Source: JAKALX01 sp964508715
GTDB taxonomy: Bacteria; Chloroflexota; Dehalococcoidia; Tepidiformales; Tepidiformaceae
Direction of reading: 5' to 3'
DNA: 64,000 nt
Assembly (NCBI GenBank): GCA_964508715.1
Contig: CAZDUX010000008.1
Coordinates: 75,964 to 139,963 of the forward strand
Shown here: piece after piece, positions 43,467 through 51,985 of the stretch
Layout of the letters: every line of letters starts with the position of its first letter
Position numbering within the stretch: the stretch's first letter is position 1
Translations under genes and position numbers: made by a program
Notes under the pieces: model-generated
What the model saw: only the letters and a program-made list of their open reading frames with translations
Databases searched by the model: none
What the model was told of the DNA's origin: nothing

Positions 43467-44854
43467 CACTGCCCCTCCACGGAAAATCCGGGCATGCTGC
43501 GGACGAGCTGCCGGAACTGCTGGCCGCGCACCTCGAACGTGGGAAACGCGTCGAAACTCGTACCCGCCGGTGAAAGCAAGACCACGTCGCCCGGGTGCAC
43601 CAGGCCACGCGCTTCCTCAACTGCCTCCGGCAGCGACTCGACCACGCGAACGTCTCCCACGACGTCGCGCATGGCACCGGCGAAGAGCTCTCGCGCTTCG
43701 CCGAAGCAAACCACGGCCCGGCAACGCTTCCCCGCGAGTTCCTGTAACCCATCGAGCGGGAGATTCTTATCGCGGCCACCCAGGAGCAGGACGACAGGTT
43801 CGTCGAATGCCCTGAGCCCGGCTATCGTCCGCTCCGGGCTCGTTGCGATGCTGTCGTTCACCCATGTCGCACCGCCGCTCATCCCGACGACCTCGAGCCT
43901 GTGCGGGACGCCCCGGAACTCCCGGATAGCGGCTGCCATGCTCTCTGTGCTGAAGCCTGCCTCACGACCGATCGCCGTGGCCATCACCACGTTCGCAAGG
44001 TTGTGTTCGCCGCGCAGGCGGATCTCCTTGCGCTGGATCACGGTCCGCTCCTGCATCCCTTTGCGAGAGGTGACACTCTTGCCTGCGAACCATGCAGCGT
44101 CACCTTCCGGGTCACCACACACCGATGTCCGCACGAGCCGCCCCCGGACACTCGTCATGAGGCCACGGCTGGTGTGATCGTCCTGGTTGAGCACGGCCAC
44201 CCCGTCACTCCCCTGGAACGAGAGGATGTTCCGCTTGAGGCCCACATACTCGTCCCAGCTGAACTGGTCGAGATGATTCGGTGTCACGTTCGTCACCGCC
44301 GCGATCCAGGGCGAACGGTCGGTGTACTGGAGCTGCGTGTGGCTGATCTCGAGGATCACCAGGGTCTCCGGCCGGATATCGTCGAGACGCCCGAGCAGAG
44401 CCTCACCGATATTGCCGCCAACGACGTGCTCGACGCCTGCGGAGGCCGCCATCGCGCCAACGAGTGCTGTCGTGGTCGATTTTCCACTTGACCCGGTGAT
44501 GCCGATCATCTTGCCGGGGCAGAGCTGGAGGAAGAGCCGCATCTGCGAGGTTGTTGGGATGCTGAGCTCGCGGGCGCGCCGCATCGCGGGGTCGTGGCGC
44601 AAGACCGACTGCGACACGGCGACGAGGTCGAATCCCTCGGGATCGAGCAGCGGGCCGCCTGTCACTGTCCGGGTTACGCCCTCCGGAGCGGTGACACCGG
44701 CCGCTTCGAGCGCGGCCTCGTTACGGGTATCCGACATCGTCACGACGGCGCCATGCCTGACCAGGAAACGTGCAAGGTCTCGTCCCTCGATCCCCATCGA
44801 GTAGACGAGTGTGCGCTTCCCGCGGAGGGCTCCCGGGTCGAATGCCGCACTCAT
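43466..44854 (-). CDS. murD: UDP-N-acetylmuramoylalanine--D-glutamate ligase
   Basis: A 462-aa Mur ligase that adds D-Glu to UDP-MurNAc-L-Ala. The N-terminal domain has VYSMGIEGRDLARFL. The ATP loop is IGITGSSGKSTTT near residue 120 (GSSGKST in place of the common GTNGKST). The region that is normally ELSSFQL reads EISHTQLQ, and the C-terminal LSPAxxSFDxF block reads LSPAGTSFDAF. These changes are conservative and the fold is complete. The ATG at 44854 overlaps the mraY stop by four bases. Confidence 0.95.
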   Translation of the reverse strand: MSAAFDPGALRGKRTLVYSMGIEGRDLARFLVRHGAVVTMSDTRNEAALEAAGVTAPEGVTRTVTGGPLLDPEGFDLVAVSQSVLRHDPAMRRARELSIPTTSQMRLFLQLCPGKMIGITGSSGKSTTTALVGAMAASAGVEHVVGGNIGEALLGRLDDIRPETLVILEISHTQLQYTDRSPWIAAVTNVTPNHLDQFSWDEYVGLKRNILSFQGSDGVAVLNQDDHTSRGLMTSVRGRLVRTSVCGDPEGDAAWFAGKSVTSRKGMQERTVIQRKEIRLRGEHNLANVVMATAIGREAGFSTESMAAAIREFRGVPHRLEVVGMSGGATWVNDSIATSPERTIAGLRAFDEPVVLLLGGRDKNLPLDGLQELAGKRCRAVVCFGEARELFAGAMRDVVGDVRVVESLPEAVEEARGLVHPGDVVLLSPAGTSFDAFPTFEVRGQQFRQLVRSMPGFSVEGQ

Positions 44855-45819
44855 TCGTTCACCGCCAGGGCGAGCGCCACACCGAGCATCGCTGAGATGA
44901 AGCTCACGACCCACGCGCGCGTTACGATCTGGGGTTCGGCCCAGCCGGAGAGCTCGAGGTGGTTGTGGAATGGCGCCCGCTTGAACACCCGCTTGCCGCC
45001 GCTCAGCTTGAAGTAGCCGATCTGGATGATGTTGCTCATCGCCTCGGTGACGAACACGATGCCGACGATCGGGAGCACTAGCCATTGGCCGGTCATGAGG
45101 GCGACGACCGCAAGGCTCGAGCCGAGGGCCAGCGCGCCCGTGTCGCCCATGATGACCATCGCCGGGTGGGCGTTGTACCAGAGGAATCCGAGGTTCGATC
45201 CAGCGATGATGAACGAGAAGGTCGCCACGTAGAGCTGCCCCTGGATGAAGGCAATGACCCCGAAGGCAATAAAGGCGATGAGCGTTGTCCCGCCGGCGAG
45301 CCCGTCGAGGCCGTCGGTGACAGCCACCGCGCTCGTCGTCCCGACGATGACGGCGACAGCAATAGGGATGTAGAAGAGCCCAAGCTCGTACTTCCCCGCC
45401 CACGGGATATTGATGCTCTCGACGTCGAGGCCGGTATAGAGCACGAGCGCCGCACCGATAGCGAGCACCGTCACGAACGAGGTCTTGAATCGCCATGAAA
45501 GCCCGTTCTGCTTGCGGTGCTGGAGTGTCCCGAGGTCATCTACAAATCCAGCTGCCCCGGTGATGCCAATCATCGCGAGAGGCAGGAGGATGGAATGGTG
45601 CTTCCACCAGTCAACGGCGACTGCCGTCACCAGGAAGGTTGGGGCCCAGATCATCAGCCCGCCAAAGGTGGGAGTTCCCGCCTTCTTCTGGTGCGATTCA
45701 GGCTGGTATTCACCGATGTTCTTCCCGGCCTTCTTCGCTACGAGGTACCGCAAGATCGGGCGCCCGATGATGATCGCGACCACGAATGTGATGCAGCCCG
45801 AGATGAGTGCGTGGATCAC
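44851..45819 (-). CDS. mraY: Phospho-N-acetylmuramoyl-pentapeptide-transferase MraY
   Basis: A 322-aa polytopic membrane enzyme that makes lipid I from UDP-MurNAc-pentapeptide and undecaprenyl phosphate. Visible motifs: KKAGTPTFGGLMI near 46, GFVDDLGT near 92 (catalytic aspartates), AVTDGLDGLAGG near 165, and FKRAPFHNHLELSGWAEPQIV near 278 with the HHLE-like block. The start is GTG at 45819, with GGAGGG seven bases upstream, overlapping the murF stop. Confidence 0.96.
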   Translation of the reverse strand: MIHALISGCITFVVAIIIGRPILRYLVAKKAGKNIGEYQPESHQKKAGTPTFGGLMIWAPTFLVTAVAVDWWKHHSILLPLAMIGITGAAGFVDDLGTLQHRKQNGLSWRFKTSFVTVLAIGAALVLYTGLDVESINIPWAGKYELGLFYIPIAVAVIVGTTSAVAVTDGLDGLAGGTTLIAFIAFGVIAFIQGQLYVATFSFIIAGSNLGFLWYNAHPAMVIMGDTGALALGSSLAVVALMTGQWLVLPIVGIVFVTEAMSNIIQIGYFKLSGGKRVFKRAPFHNHLELSGWAEPQIVTRAWVVSFISAMLGVALALAVNE

Positions 45820-47192
45820 TGGCTGCCCTCCAGCAGGGGGAGGAGGGTCTCGAAGGCCTCGCCTCGTGAAGCCTTCACGAGCACGTAATCGCCGCGCCGC
45901 AAGATCTCGCGCACGAAGCTCACAGCCTCCTCTTTGGTGGCAAACCAGTGCACCTCGTCCAACCCGGCGCCAGCCGCCGCCTCAGCCATGGGCCGGCACA
46001 CCGGGCCCGAGCACACGAGCAGGTCGCAACTTCGAGCTGCGGTCTCTCCTGCCTTGCGGTGCTCGCTTTCCTCGAACGTGCCCAGTTCAGCCATCCGCCC
46101 GAGCAGCGCGATCCGCCGCCCGGGCAGCCTGGACAGCATGTCGAGCGCACCCGCGAGCGACGCCGGGCTCGAGTTATACCGATCGTCGATGACCGTTGCC
46201 CCGCGGTCGCTCGCAAGCATGCGTGCGCGGCCGCCGACATCGGCCCCGTTGACTGCGATCGCGGCTTCGTCCAGGGTCATTCCCAGGGCGAGGCACGCGC
46301 CGATCGCTGCCAGCGCGGCCGGGACGGTGTGTTCGCCCGGTACCGGGGAGTGCACCTGGGCCCGTGCGCCTTCGTAGGTCACCTCAAATGAAGTACCCTC
46401 CAGGGCGCGATTGGTGACTGGCCCGCGTCGCAGCGCCGCCCCATCGCTTTCTCCGAACGAAAGCACGTGGGAATCGAGTTCAACCTCGACCGGCGCGATG
46501 CGCGGATCGTCGAGGTTCAGGATTGCCGTCCCGTCACGTCCAAGGTAACGGGCGAGCGAGAGCTTTTCGCGCTGGATCGCCTCGATGCTGCCGAGTTTCT
46601 CCACGTGCGTAAGTCCCACGTTCAGCACGATCCCGATCTCTGGCTCAGCGATCTCGCAGAGGTAGAGGATCTCGCCCACCGAATCCATCGCCAGTTCGAG
46701 CACGGACACTTCGTGCTCCCGTTCGAGGCTCATGAGTGCCAGCGGCAGCCCCTCGCGCGAATTGAAATTGCCGGCACTCTTGTGCGTCCGAAACCGCGCC
46801 GAGACAGCGGCCGCGACCAGGTCCTTCGCTGTCGTCTTCCCGACTGTGCCCGTGATACCGATGACGCGTGGCGCGACCGACCGCCGCCATGCCTGGGCCA
46901 GTTCGGCGACTGCCCGGGTTGTGTCCGGTGTGACGATGATGGTCTTGTCGGGCCATTCGCCGGCGGGCCGCTGCTCGCAGATCGCCGCTACTGCGCCCGC
47001 CCGGAGTGCATCGGCGACGAACCGGTTGCCGTCAACGTTTTCACCGGGAAATGCGGTGAAAAGGTCGTGGGGCTTGACGAGGCGCGAATCGGCTGCGCCG
47101 CCACGGATGTCACGCAACGGCCCTTCGAACACTTCGTAACCGCGAGCCCGCATCGTGGTGGCTGCAAACGCCGTGGTCAGATGCTGCGTCAT
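45816..47192 (-). CDS. murF: UDP-MurNAc-tripeptide--D-Ala-D-Ala ligase MurF
   Basis: A 458-aa Mur ligase that adds the D-Ala-D-Ala dipeptide. The N-terminal domain has DSRLVKPHDLFTAFPGENVDGNRF. The ATP loop VIGITGTVGKTTAKDL is near 110, followed by SAGNFNSREGLPLALMSL, NVGLTHVEKLGS and the C-terminal VIDDRYNSSPASL. The ATG at 47192 overlaps the ftsI stop (TGATG). In most clusters murE sits just upstream; here murF follows ftsI directly. Confidence 0.95.
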   Translation of the reverse strand: MTQHLTTAFAATTMRARGYEVFEGPLRDIRGGAADSRLVKPHDLFTAFPGENVDGNRFVADALRAGAVAAICEQRPAGEWPDKTIIVTPDTTRAVAELAQAWRRSVAPRVIGITGTVGKTTAKDLVAAAVSARFRTHKSAGNFNSREGLPLALMSLEREHEVSVLELAMDSVGEILYLCEIAEPEIGIVLNVGLTHVEKLGSIEAIQREKLSLARYLGRDGTAILNLDDPRIAPVEVELDSHVLSFGESDGAALRRGPVTNRALEGTSFEVTYEGARAQVHSPVPGEHTVPAALAAIGACLALGMTLDEAAIAVNGADVGGRARMLASDRGATVIDDRYNSSPASLAGALDMLSRLPGRRIALLGRMAELGTFEESEHRKAGETAARSCDLLVCSGPVCRPMAEAAAGAGLDEVHWFATKEEAVSFVREILRRGDYVLVKASRGEAFETLLPLLEGSQ

Positions 47193-48913
47193 CAATTACC
47201 TGCCTTGTCGGGCTTCACGCCCATGTAGCGCAGCGCGTCGTCGGCGAAGGCCCGGAAGATCGGGCCCGCTGCCACCGTCCCGGTCTGGAGGTCCTGGTTC
47301 TGGTCGAGCTTGATGAGGACAAGGATCCGCGGATTATCCAGGGGTGCGAAACCGACGAACGAGGCGATCTGGGTGTCGTTGTATCCGTTCGGCACCGGCA
47401 CGTTCGCGGTACCCGACTTGCCGCCCGCCGTGTAGTACTTCGGGTTGCGGCCTGTGCCCGATGGGTCCTGAGATACCACCTCGCCGAGCATCGACCTGAT
47501 GGTTGCGCTCGTTTCTGGCTTGATTGGCTGACCCTGCACTGTCGGTTGGACGTCGACCCTGGTCCCGTCGGGCTTGATGTGTGCCTTGACGAAGTGCGGC
47601 TGGATGAGCTTCCCACCGTTAATCGCAGCTGCGATCGCCGTCATCATCTGGAGAGGCGTCACCGAGATAGACTGCCCGAATGACTGCGTCGCAAGGTCGA
47701 CAGGTGACCAGTCCTTGTCCCATGGCCTTCGAATGATCCCGTCGGCCTCGCCGGGGAAGTCCACACCGGTCGGCTTGCCGAATCCGAACGCGTCGAGGTA
47801 CTTGTGGAAGAGCGTGGCACCCATCTTCTCGACCATGAAGATGGCGCCGGTATTGATGCTGTTCTGGAGCACACCCGTCATCGTTTGCGGGCCATAGGTC
47901 ATGTGGTCCCAGTTGTAGATGGGCACGCCCGAGATGTACGCCACACCGGTGTCGACATAGCTCGTGTTTGCGGTCACCAGACCGGCGTCGATAGCTGAGG
48001 CGGCCGTCACGATCTTCATGACGGACCCGGGCTCATAGACGTTGGTGATCGATGGGTTATTGAGCAGGCTGATCTGCTTTGGGTCGTTCAGGTCGATAGT
48101 GCTGTACTTCAGCCCCGGACTCGATGCGAGCGCGAGGATCTCCAGCGTTTGGGGGTCCAGCACCAGGATCGTGCCGCCCTTCGCCTGGTGCTCCTCGATC
48201 GCGTGTTGGAGCCGCTGCTCGGCCATCTGCTGCAGGTACCGGTCGATCGTGAGTACCAGGTCGTCACCGGGCTCGGGCGCCACCGCGATGTACTCGCCAT
48301 ATGGGATTGGCTCCCCGGTCGTATCGCGCTCGTACACCGTCTTCCCCGGCTTCCCCTGGAGGACGTCGTTGTAGGACGATTCGAGACCCGCAAGCCCCTG
48401 CGCGTCGCGCCCGGTGAGCCCGAGGATCGAGGCTGCAAGGTCGCCATCCGGGTTTACCCGTTCGCTATTGGGGAGGGCGATCACACCGGGAATGCTGCTA
48501 TCGATGATTTGCTCGCCCAGGTCATAGTCGACCTCACGCTTCACGAGAACGTCGACTGTCTGCGCCTGGCGCACGGTGTTGCGAAGGTGGGCGGCATCCA
48601 AGTTCAGGAACTTCGCGAGCGATTCCGACGCCTTGTTGGCCGTGGGATCGAGTTTCCAGGCACGAGAGCTTACATAAATATCCCATGTGCCAACGCTCAT
48701 GGCGAGAAGGTTCCCGTTGCGGTCGAGCAGTGAACCGCGCCGCGCGTAGCTCGTCTCGCTCCCCAGCAGTTCCTGCTGGGCTGCTTCCGCGTACTTCGGA
48801 TGATCGATCACCTGGAGTTGCACGAGGCGGCCGAAGATAACCAGCGCGAACGCCCCAAAGAATGCCGCGGGCACCCACACCCGGCGAGTGCCATGCGCTC
48901 GCTGCTGCGCCAT
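47192..48913 (-). CDS. ftsI: Septal penicillin-binding protein FtsI (PBP2/3)
   Basis: A 573-aa class B PBP that cross-links septal peptidoglycan. One transmembrane helix (about 12-32); the dimerisation domain starts RRGSLLDRNGNLLA; transpeptidase motifs are SVMK (in YEPGSVMKIV, near residue 297), SIN (in QNSINTGAIF) and KSG (in AGGKSGTANV). No PASTA domains follow. The ATG at 48913 has GGAGGCG eight bases upstream. It is 57 bases downstream of the ftsL-like gene. Confidence 0.95.
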   Translation of the reverse strand: MAQQRAHGTRRVWVPAAFFGAFALVIFGRLVQLQVIDHPKYAEAAQQELLGSETSYARRGSLLDRNGNLLAMSVGTWDIYVSSRAWKLDPTANKASESLAKFLNLDAAHLRNTVRQAQTVDVLVKREVDYDLGEQIIDSSIPGVIALPNSERVNPDGDLAASILGLTGRDAQGLAGLESSYNDVLQGKPGKTVYERDTTGEPIPYGEYIAVAPEPGDDLVLTIDRYLQQMAEQRLQHAIEEHQAKGGTILVLDPQTLEILALASSPGLKYSTIDLNDPKQISLLNNPSITNVYEPGSVMKIVTAASAIDAGLVTANTSYVDTGVAYISGVPIYNWDHMTYGPQTMTGVLQNSINTGAIFMVEKMGATLFHKYLDAFGFGKPTGVDFPGEADGIIRRPWDKDWSPVDLATQSFGQSISVTPLQMMTAIAAAINGGKLIQPHFVKAHIKPDGTRVDVQPTVQGQPIKPETSATIRSMLGEVVSQDPSGTGRNPKYYTAGGKSGTANVPVPNGYNDTQIASFVGFAPLDNPRILVLIKLDQNQDLQTGTVAAGPIFRAFADDALRYMGVKPDKAGN

Positions 48914-48970
48914 CCGAACGCGCCTCCATCCGGTACGGCTCTGCGCCGCCCGGAGCCTGGAACGCCCGTC

Positions 48971-49399
48971 CTACGGGAGCCAGTCGAGGAACGACCGCCA
49001 CCACGGAGCCGGCGCTTCCTGGTGGGGCGCCGTCTTGGGGAGATACTCCGAGGGGATCTTCGCCGGCTCCGGGCCGGGCTCCTCTACGGTCACGTAGATC
49101 GGGTTCTCACCTGGGCCGAGGCCCAGTTCCGCGGCTCGCCGCTGAATGCGTGCGAGCGATGTGAGCTGTGCAACATCCGCTTCCAGTCCGCTGATCTCGC
49201 CTTTGAGCTGTGCCTGCTGCGCCTGGTACCGCTGGGCGCTGAAACCCTCGCTCGTTGCCATGCTGTTCTGGAGCACGGGCAACATCGCTCCGATCCCGGC
49301 CACCAGCACGCCACCCAGGACCCACCAATTGGGTTTTCCGAACGGAGCCGGGACCGGCAAGCGGCGCGGCCTGCCGAGCGGATGATTGATTGCAGCCAT
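48971..49399 (-). CDS. FtsL-like division protein (septum formation initiator fold)
   Basis: A 142-aa bitopic protein: short basic cytoplasmic part, one transmembrane helix (about 26-46), then a coiled coil (about 50-88: SAQRYQAQQAQLKGEISGLE, then heptads) and a proline-rich outer tail. The position between mraW and ftsI is that of ftsL, and size and topology match. Sequence identity in this family is low, so the name rests on position and architecture. It starts two bases after the mraW stop. Confidence 0.75.
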   Translation of the reverse strand: MAAINHPLGRPRRLPVPAPFGKPNWWVLGGVLVAGIGAMLPVLQNSMATSEGFSAQRYQAQQAQLKGEISGLEADVAQLTSLARIQRRAAELGLGPGENPIYVTVEEPGPEPAKIPSEYLPKTAPHQEAPAPWWRSFLDWLP

Positions 49400-49401
49400 G
49401 G

Positions 49402-50358
49402 CTAGGCGATCCGTTCCGCGCCGCGCAACACGGCGCTCCGCGCGCGTGGATTGTGGGCCACCTCATCCTCGCCCGGCCGGATCGCACGGCGGGTGAGGTC
49501 GCGGAGCGTTGCGGTGTGTCCGCAGCGGCAAACCGGGAGGCCCGGTGGGCAGATGCAGCCGCTTGCCTCGCGCCGGATGTATTGCTTCACCATCCGGTCC
49601 TCGAGAGAATGGAAGCTGATAACGGCGAGCCGGCCACCCGGCTGGCCTGGTCCAGGGACGTTGAGCAGGCGATGGGCTTGCGGAAGAGCCGTGTCAAGGC
49701 TGTCGAGTTCACCATTGACACGGATCCGGAGCGCAAGGAAGACTTTGGTGGCGGGGTGGATTTTTTGGTGTCTCCTCGCGTTCCCCATGGCCTGCTCAAC
49801 GGCCCTAGCCAGTTCCCACGTCGTTCGCAACGGTCGTGCGCGGACCACCGCGGCAGCGATTCGGCGCGATTGGCGTTCCTCTCCATAGTCATAGAAGAGG
49901 TTGGCGAGCGACGTCTCATCCCAGGTGTTGACGATATCCGCGGCGGTCTCCACCGCGGCACTCCGATCCATTCGCATGTCCAGCGGCCCGTCCTGTCCGA
50001 ACGCGAAGCCGCGCTCGCCGAGGTCGAACTGCATCGATGACACGCCGAGATCGAGCACTATCCCGTCGGCGCCTGTGATATGCTCCCGTGCTGCCAGGCT
50101 CGCGAGTTCACGGAAGTTCCCGTGCACGAAGCTGACCCGTCTCCCAAACGGCGCCAACCTCGTGCGCGCGAACTCCAGCGCCTCGCTGTCCTGGTCGATG
50201 CAGAGCAGCCGGCCCGTTTCGCCCATGCGCTCCGCAATCGCGAAGCTATGCCCGCCGAGGCCGGTCGTGCAGTCGATGTACGTGCCGCCGTGGCGTACAT
50301 TGAGCAGGCCGATAGTCTCGGTTAGCAGAACGGGGACATGCATGGGTGTAGTAGCCAT
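49402..50358 (-). CDS. rsmH: 16S rRNA m4C1402 methyltransferase MraW/RsmH
   Basis: A 318-aa SAM-dependent enzyme that methylates N4 of C1402 in the 16S rRNA decoding centre. Start region HVPVLLTETIGLL; SAM motif YIDCTTGLGGHSFAIAER near 29; DLGVSSMQFDLGERGFAF near 105; the C-terminal block VISFHSLEDRMVKQYIR and a CICPPGLPVCRCG cysteine cluster. The ATG at 50358 is chosen, with GAGGTGG upstream; an ATG five codons later is possible. It starts 10 bases after mraZ. Confidence 0.95.
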   Translation of the reverse strand: MATTPMHVPVLLTETIGLLNVRHGGTYIDCTTGLGGHSFAIAERMGETGRLLCIDQDSEALEFARTRLAPFGRRVSFVHGNFRELASLAAREHITGADGIVLDLGVSSMQFDLGERGFAFGQDGPLDMRMDRSAAVETAADIVNTWDETSLANLFYDYGEERQSRRIAAAVVRARPLRTTWELARAVEQAMGNARRHQKIHPATKVFLALRIRVNGELDSLDTALPQAHRLLNVPGPGQPGGRLAVISFHSLEDRMVKQYIRREASGCICPPGLPVCRCGHTATLRDLTRRAIRPGEDEVAHNPRARSAVLRGAERIA

Positions 50359-50368
50359 GACCACCACC

Positions 50369-50773
50369 TCAGGCAACCTCCGCCTCTTCGGCCTCGTTCG
50401 CACGCCACGCGGCCGCATCCCAGATCTCGAAGTACTTGCCGAGACCAACGACCATGACGTCCTTCTTCAGACCGGCGTATTCCACCAGTTCTTTCGGGAT
50501 CAGGAACCGGCCTTGCGCGTCCTTGCCGACCGGAAATGCGTTGCCGTAGAAGAAGCGCCGCGCTTTGCGCCCCTCGCTGGAATCAGGCGGGATTGCCTCG
50601 ACGCGCTCGGACGCTTCTTCGAACCCTGCCTGCGTATACACCGCGATGCACGTCTCCTTTCCGGTCGTCATCATCGCGGGCGCATCAAAATGGTCCCGGT
50701 ATCGGGGCGGCACCGCCACCCGGTTCCGGTCGTCCAACTGGTACTCCACAGAGCCCGTGAACGGAGGGACCAT
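50369..50773 (-). CDS. mraZ: Transcriptional regulator MraZ
   Basis: A 134-aa protein with two AbrB-like MraZ domains. The first opens GSVEYQLDDRNRVAVPPRYRDHF; the second has DAQGRFLIPKELVEYAGL, each with the DxxxR-x-x-(I/V)P core. MraZ forms ring-shaped oligomers and represses its own operon in several bacteria. The upstream promoter carries regularly spaced GTGGG repeats that fit its known box. The ATG at 50773 lacks a good ribosome site, with a leader of about 95 bases. Confidence 0.93.
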   Translation of the reverse strand: MVPPFTGSVEYQLDDRNRVAVPPRYRDHFDAPAMMTTGKETCIAVYTQAGFEEASERVEAIPPDSSEGRKARRFFYGNAFPVGKDAQGRFLIPKELVEYAGLKKDVMVVGLGKYFEIWDAAAWRANEAEEAEVA

Positions 50774-50846
50774 TCGTCACGCTTCGCGCTGATGTGGGCA
50801 GAGTCACCACAATGGCGTCCTCCATGGGTGGAGTCGGGGTGATTCC

Positions 50847-50892
50847 CCCACATCCTCCCACTTAGCCCCACGCGACTGTATGCGCTCCCCAC
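50847..50892 (-). promoter_or_regulatory. MraZ-box operator (GTGGG repeats)
   Basis: On the minus strand three GTGGG cores occur with exact 10-bp spacing, their first bases at 50871, 50861 and 50851, plus a fourth at 50892 (21 bp further upstream). MraZ is known to bind TGGGN direct repeats with a 10-bp period upstream of mraZ. Three copies lie at and just after the predicted transcription start and one lies between -35 and -10, an arrangement that suits autorepression. Confidence 0.8.
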
Positions 50893-50904
50893 CCGCGGTG
50901 TCAA
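50875..50904 (-). promoter_or_regulatory. dcw operon promoter
   Basis: TTGACA (50904-50899) and TACAGT (50880-50875) on the minus strand are separated by 18 bases, a near-consensus sigma-70-type promoter. Transcription would start near 50868, inside the MraZ-box array. Confidence 0.8.
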
Positions 50905-50969
50905 CAGCCCGGGCCTGCCAGTTTGAGCGGAATTCGGGGTTTCCCTGAGGTTCTCGAACCTTCCTGGAG

Positions 50970-50975
50970 TACCAT
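50970..50975 (+). promoter_or_regulatory. -10 hexamer TACCAT of a leaderless promoter
   Basis: TACCAT ends six bases before ATG 50982. No ribosome-binding site lies between, and the implied transcript begins at the start codon. Confidence 0.5.
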
Positions 50976-50981
50976 CCGCGT

Positions 50982-51482
50982 ATGGCTCGCATCGCTATCC
51001 TGACTGCATCGGACAAAGGCGCCGCCGGCGAACGGGCCGACACGAGTGGCGATACCATCGCTCGCCGCATCGTGGAGGCTGGCCACGCGCTTGCCCGGCG
51101 CGAAATCGCTGCTGATGACCGCGCCACGCTCAGCGCTATCCTGGCAGCCTGGGCCGACCAGGAAATCGCAGACATCATCGTGACGACCGGTGGGACGGGC
51201 CTTACCCCTCGCGATGTGACCCCCGAAGCCACTCGCGATATCGCCGAACGTGATGTCCCGGCGATTCCAATCGCGCTCGCCATGGCAGGCCTTCAGAAAA
51301 CCCCGTTCGCTGCTCTGAGCAGGGGTGTTGCCGTCACCCGCGGAAGAACGCTGATCATCAACCTCCCCGGAAGCCCCAAAGCCGTCGATGAAGGTCTCGA
51401 TATCCTTCTCCCACTTTTCCCCCACATCGCCGATCTCCTGGCCGGCCCCCTCGAGCACGAGACGGGGTTGGCCGCCCCGTGA
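50982..51482 (+). CDS. MogA/MoaB-type molybdopterin adenylyltransferase
   Basis: A 166-aa protein of the MoCF_biosynth fold. Diagnostic parts: IAILTASDKGAAGERADTSG at the N-terminus, IIVTTGGTGLTPRDVTPEAT near 65, and LIINLPGSPKAVDEGLDIL near 126. MogA adenylates molybdopterin before molybdenum insertion; MoaB paralogues have the same fold. No other cofactor gene is adjacent. The last codons overlap the GTG of the next gene, so the pair is co-translated. Confidence 0.9.
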   Translation: MARIAILTASDKGAAGERADTSGDTIARRIVEAGHALARREIAADDRATLSAILAAWADQEIADIIVTTGGTGLTPRDVTPEATRDIAERDVPAIPIALAMAGLQKTPFAALSRGVAVTRGRTLIINLPGSPKAVDEGLDILLPLFPHIADLLAGPLEHETGLAAP

Positions 51483-51970
51483 AGGTGACGGTTGAAACCG
51501 CTACCCTCGCTGACAAGCCCGTGCTACGGCGCCTGCTCCAGCTCTACCTGTACGACTTCACCGAGTTCGCCCCCGCGGACCTCGACCAGCACGGGGAGTA
51601 CCCGTACCGGTACCTCGACCACTACTGGGCGCCCGACGCCAACGAAGAACGTCATCCGTTCCTGATTCGTGCCGACGGCGAACTTGCCGGGTTCGCTCTC
51701 GTTTGCCGCTCCGACGGCCGGGCATGGCAGATGGCGGAATTTTTCGTGCTCCGCATGTACCGCCGCCACGGGGTGGGGCGACAGGCTGCCCTTATCCTCT
51801 TCCAAACCCTCACCGGGGACTGGCAGGTCGCCGAGCGTCGGCCGAATGCTCCGGGCCAGGCGTTCTGGCGTCACACCATCGCGGAGGCTACGAACGGCAA
51901 CTACCGCGAAGAATCAGACGAGGAAGCGGTGGTCCAGCACTTCAGCATGCAGGCTCCCGTGCCGCCCTGA
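51479..51970 (+). CDS. GNAT-family acetyltransferase
   Basis: A 163-aa single GNAT domain. It begins VTVETATLADKPVLRRLLQLY, has the Y-x-x-x-F loop (YLYDFTEF), and the acetyl-CoA segment is FFVLRMYRRHGVGRQAALIL (about residues 83-102) with the R/Q-x-x-G-x-G/A signature RRHGVG. The GTG start overlaps the mogA-like stop by four bases. The substrate is unknown; coupling to a molybdenum-cofactor gene may be incidental. Confidence 0.85.
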   Translation: MKVTVETATLADKPVLRRLLQLYLYDFTEFAPADLDQHGEYPYRYLDHYWAPDANEERHPFLIRADGELAGFALVCRSDGRAWQMAEFFVLRMYRRHGVGRQAALILFQTLTGDWQVAERRPNAPGQAFWRHTIAEATNGNYREESDEEAVVQHFSMQAPVPP

Positions 51971-51985
51971 CGCGTGGGTTGTCGC

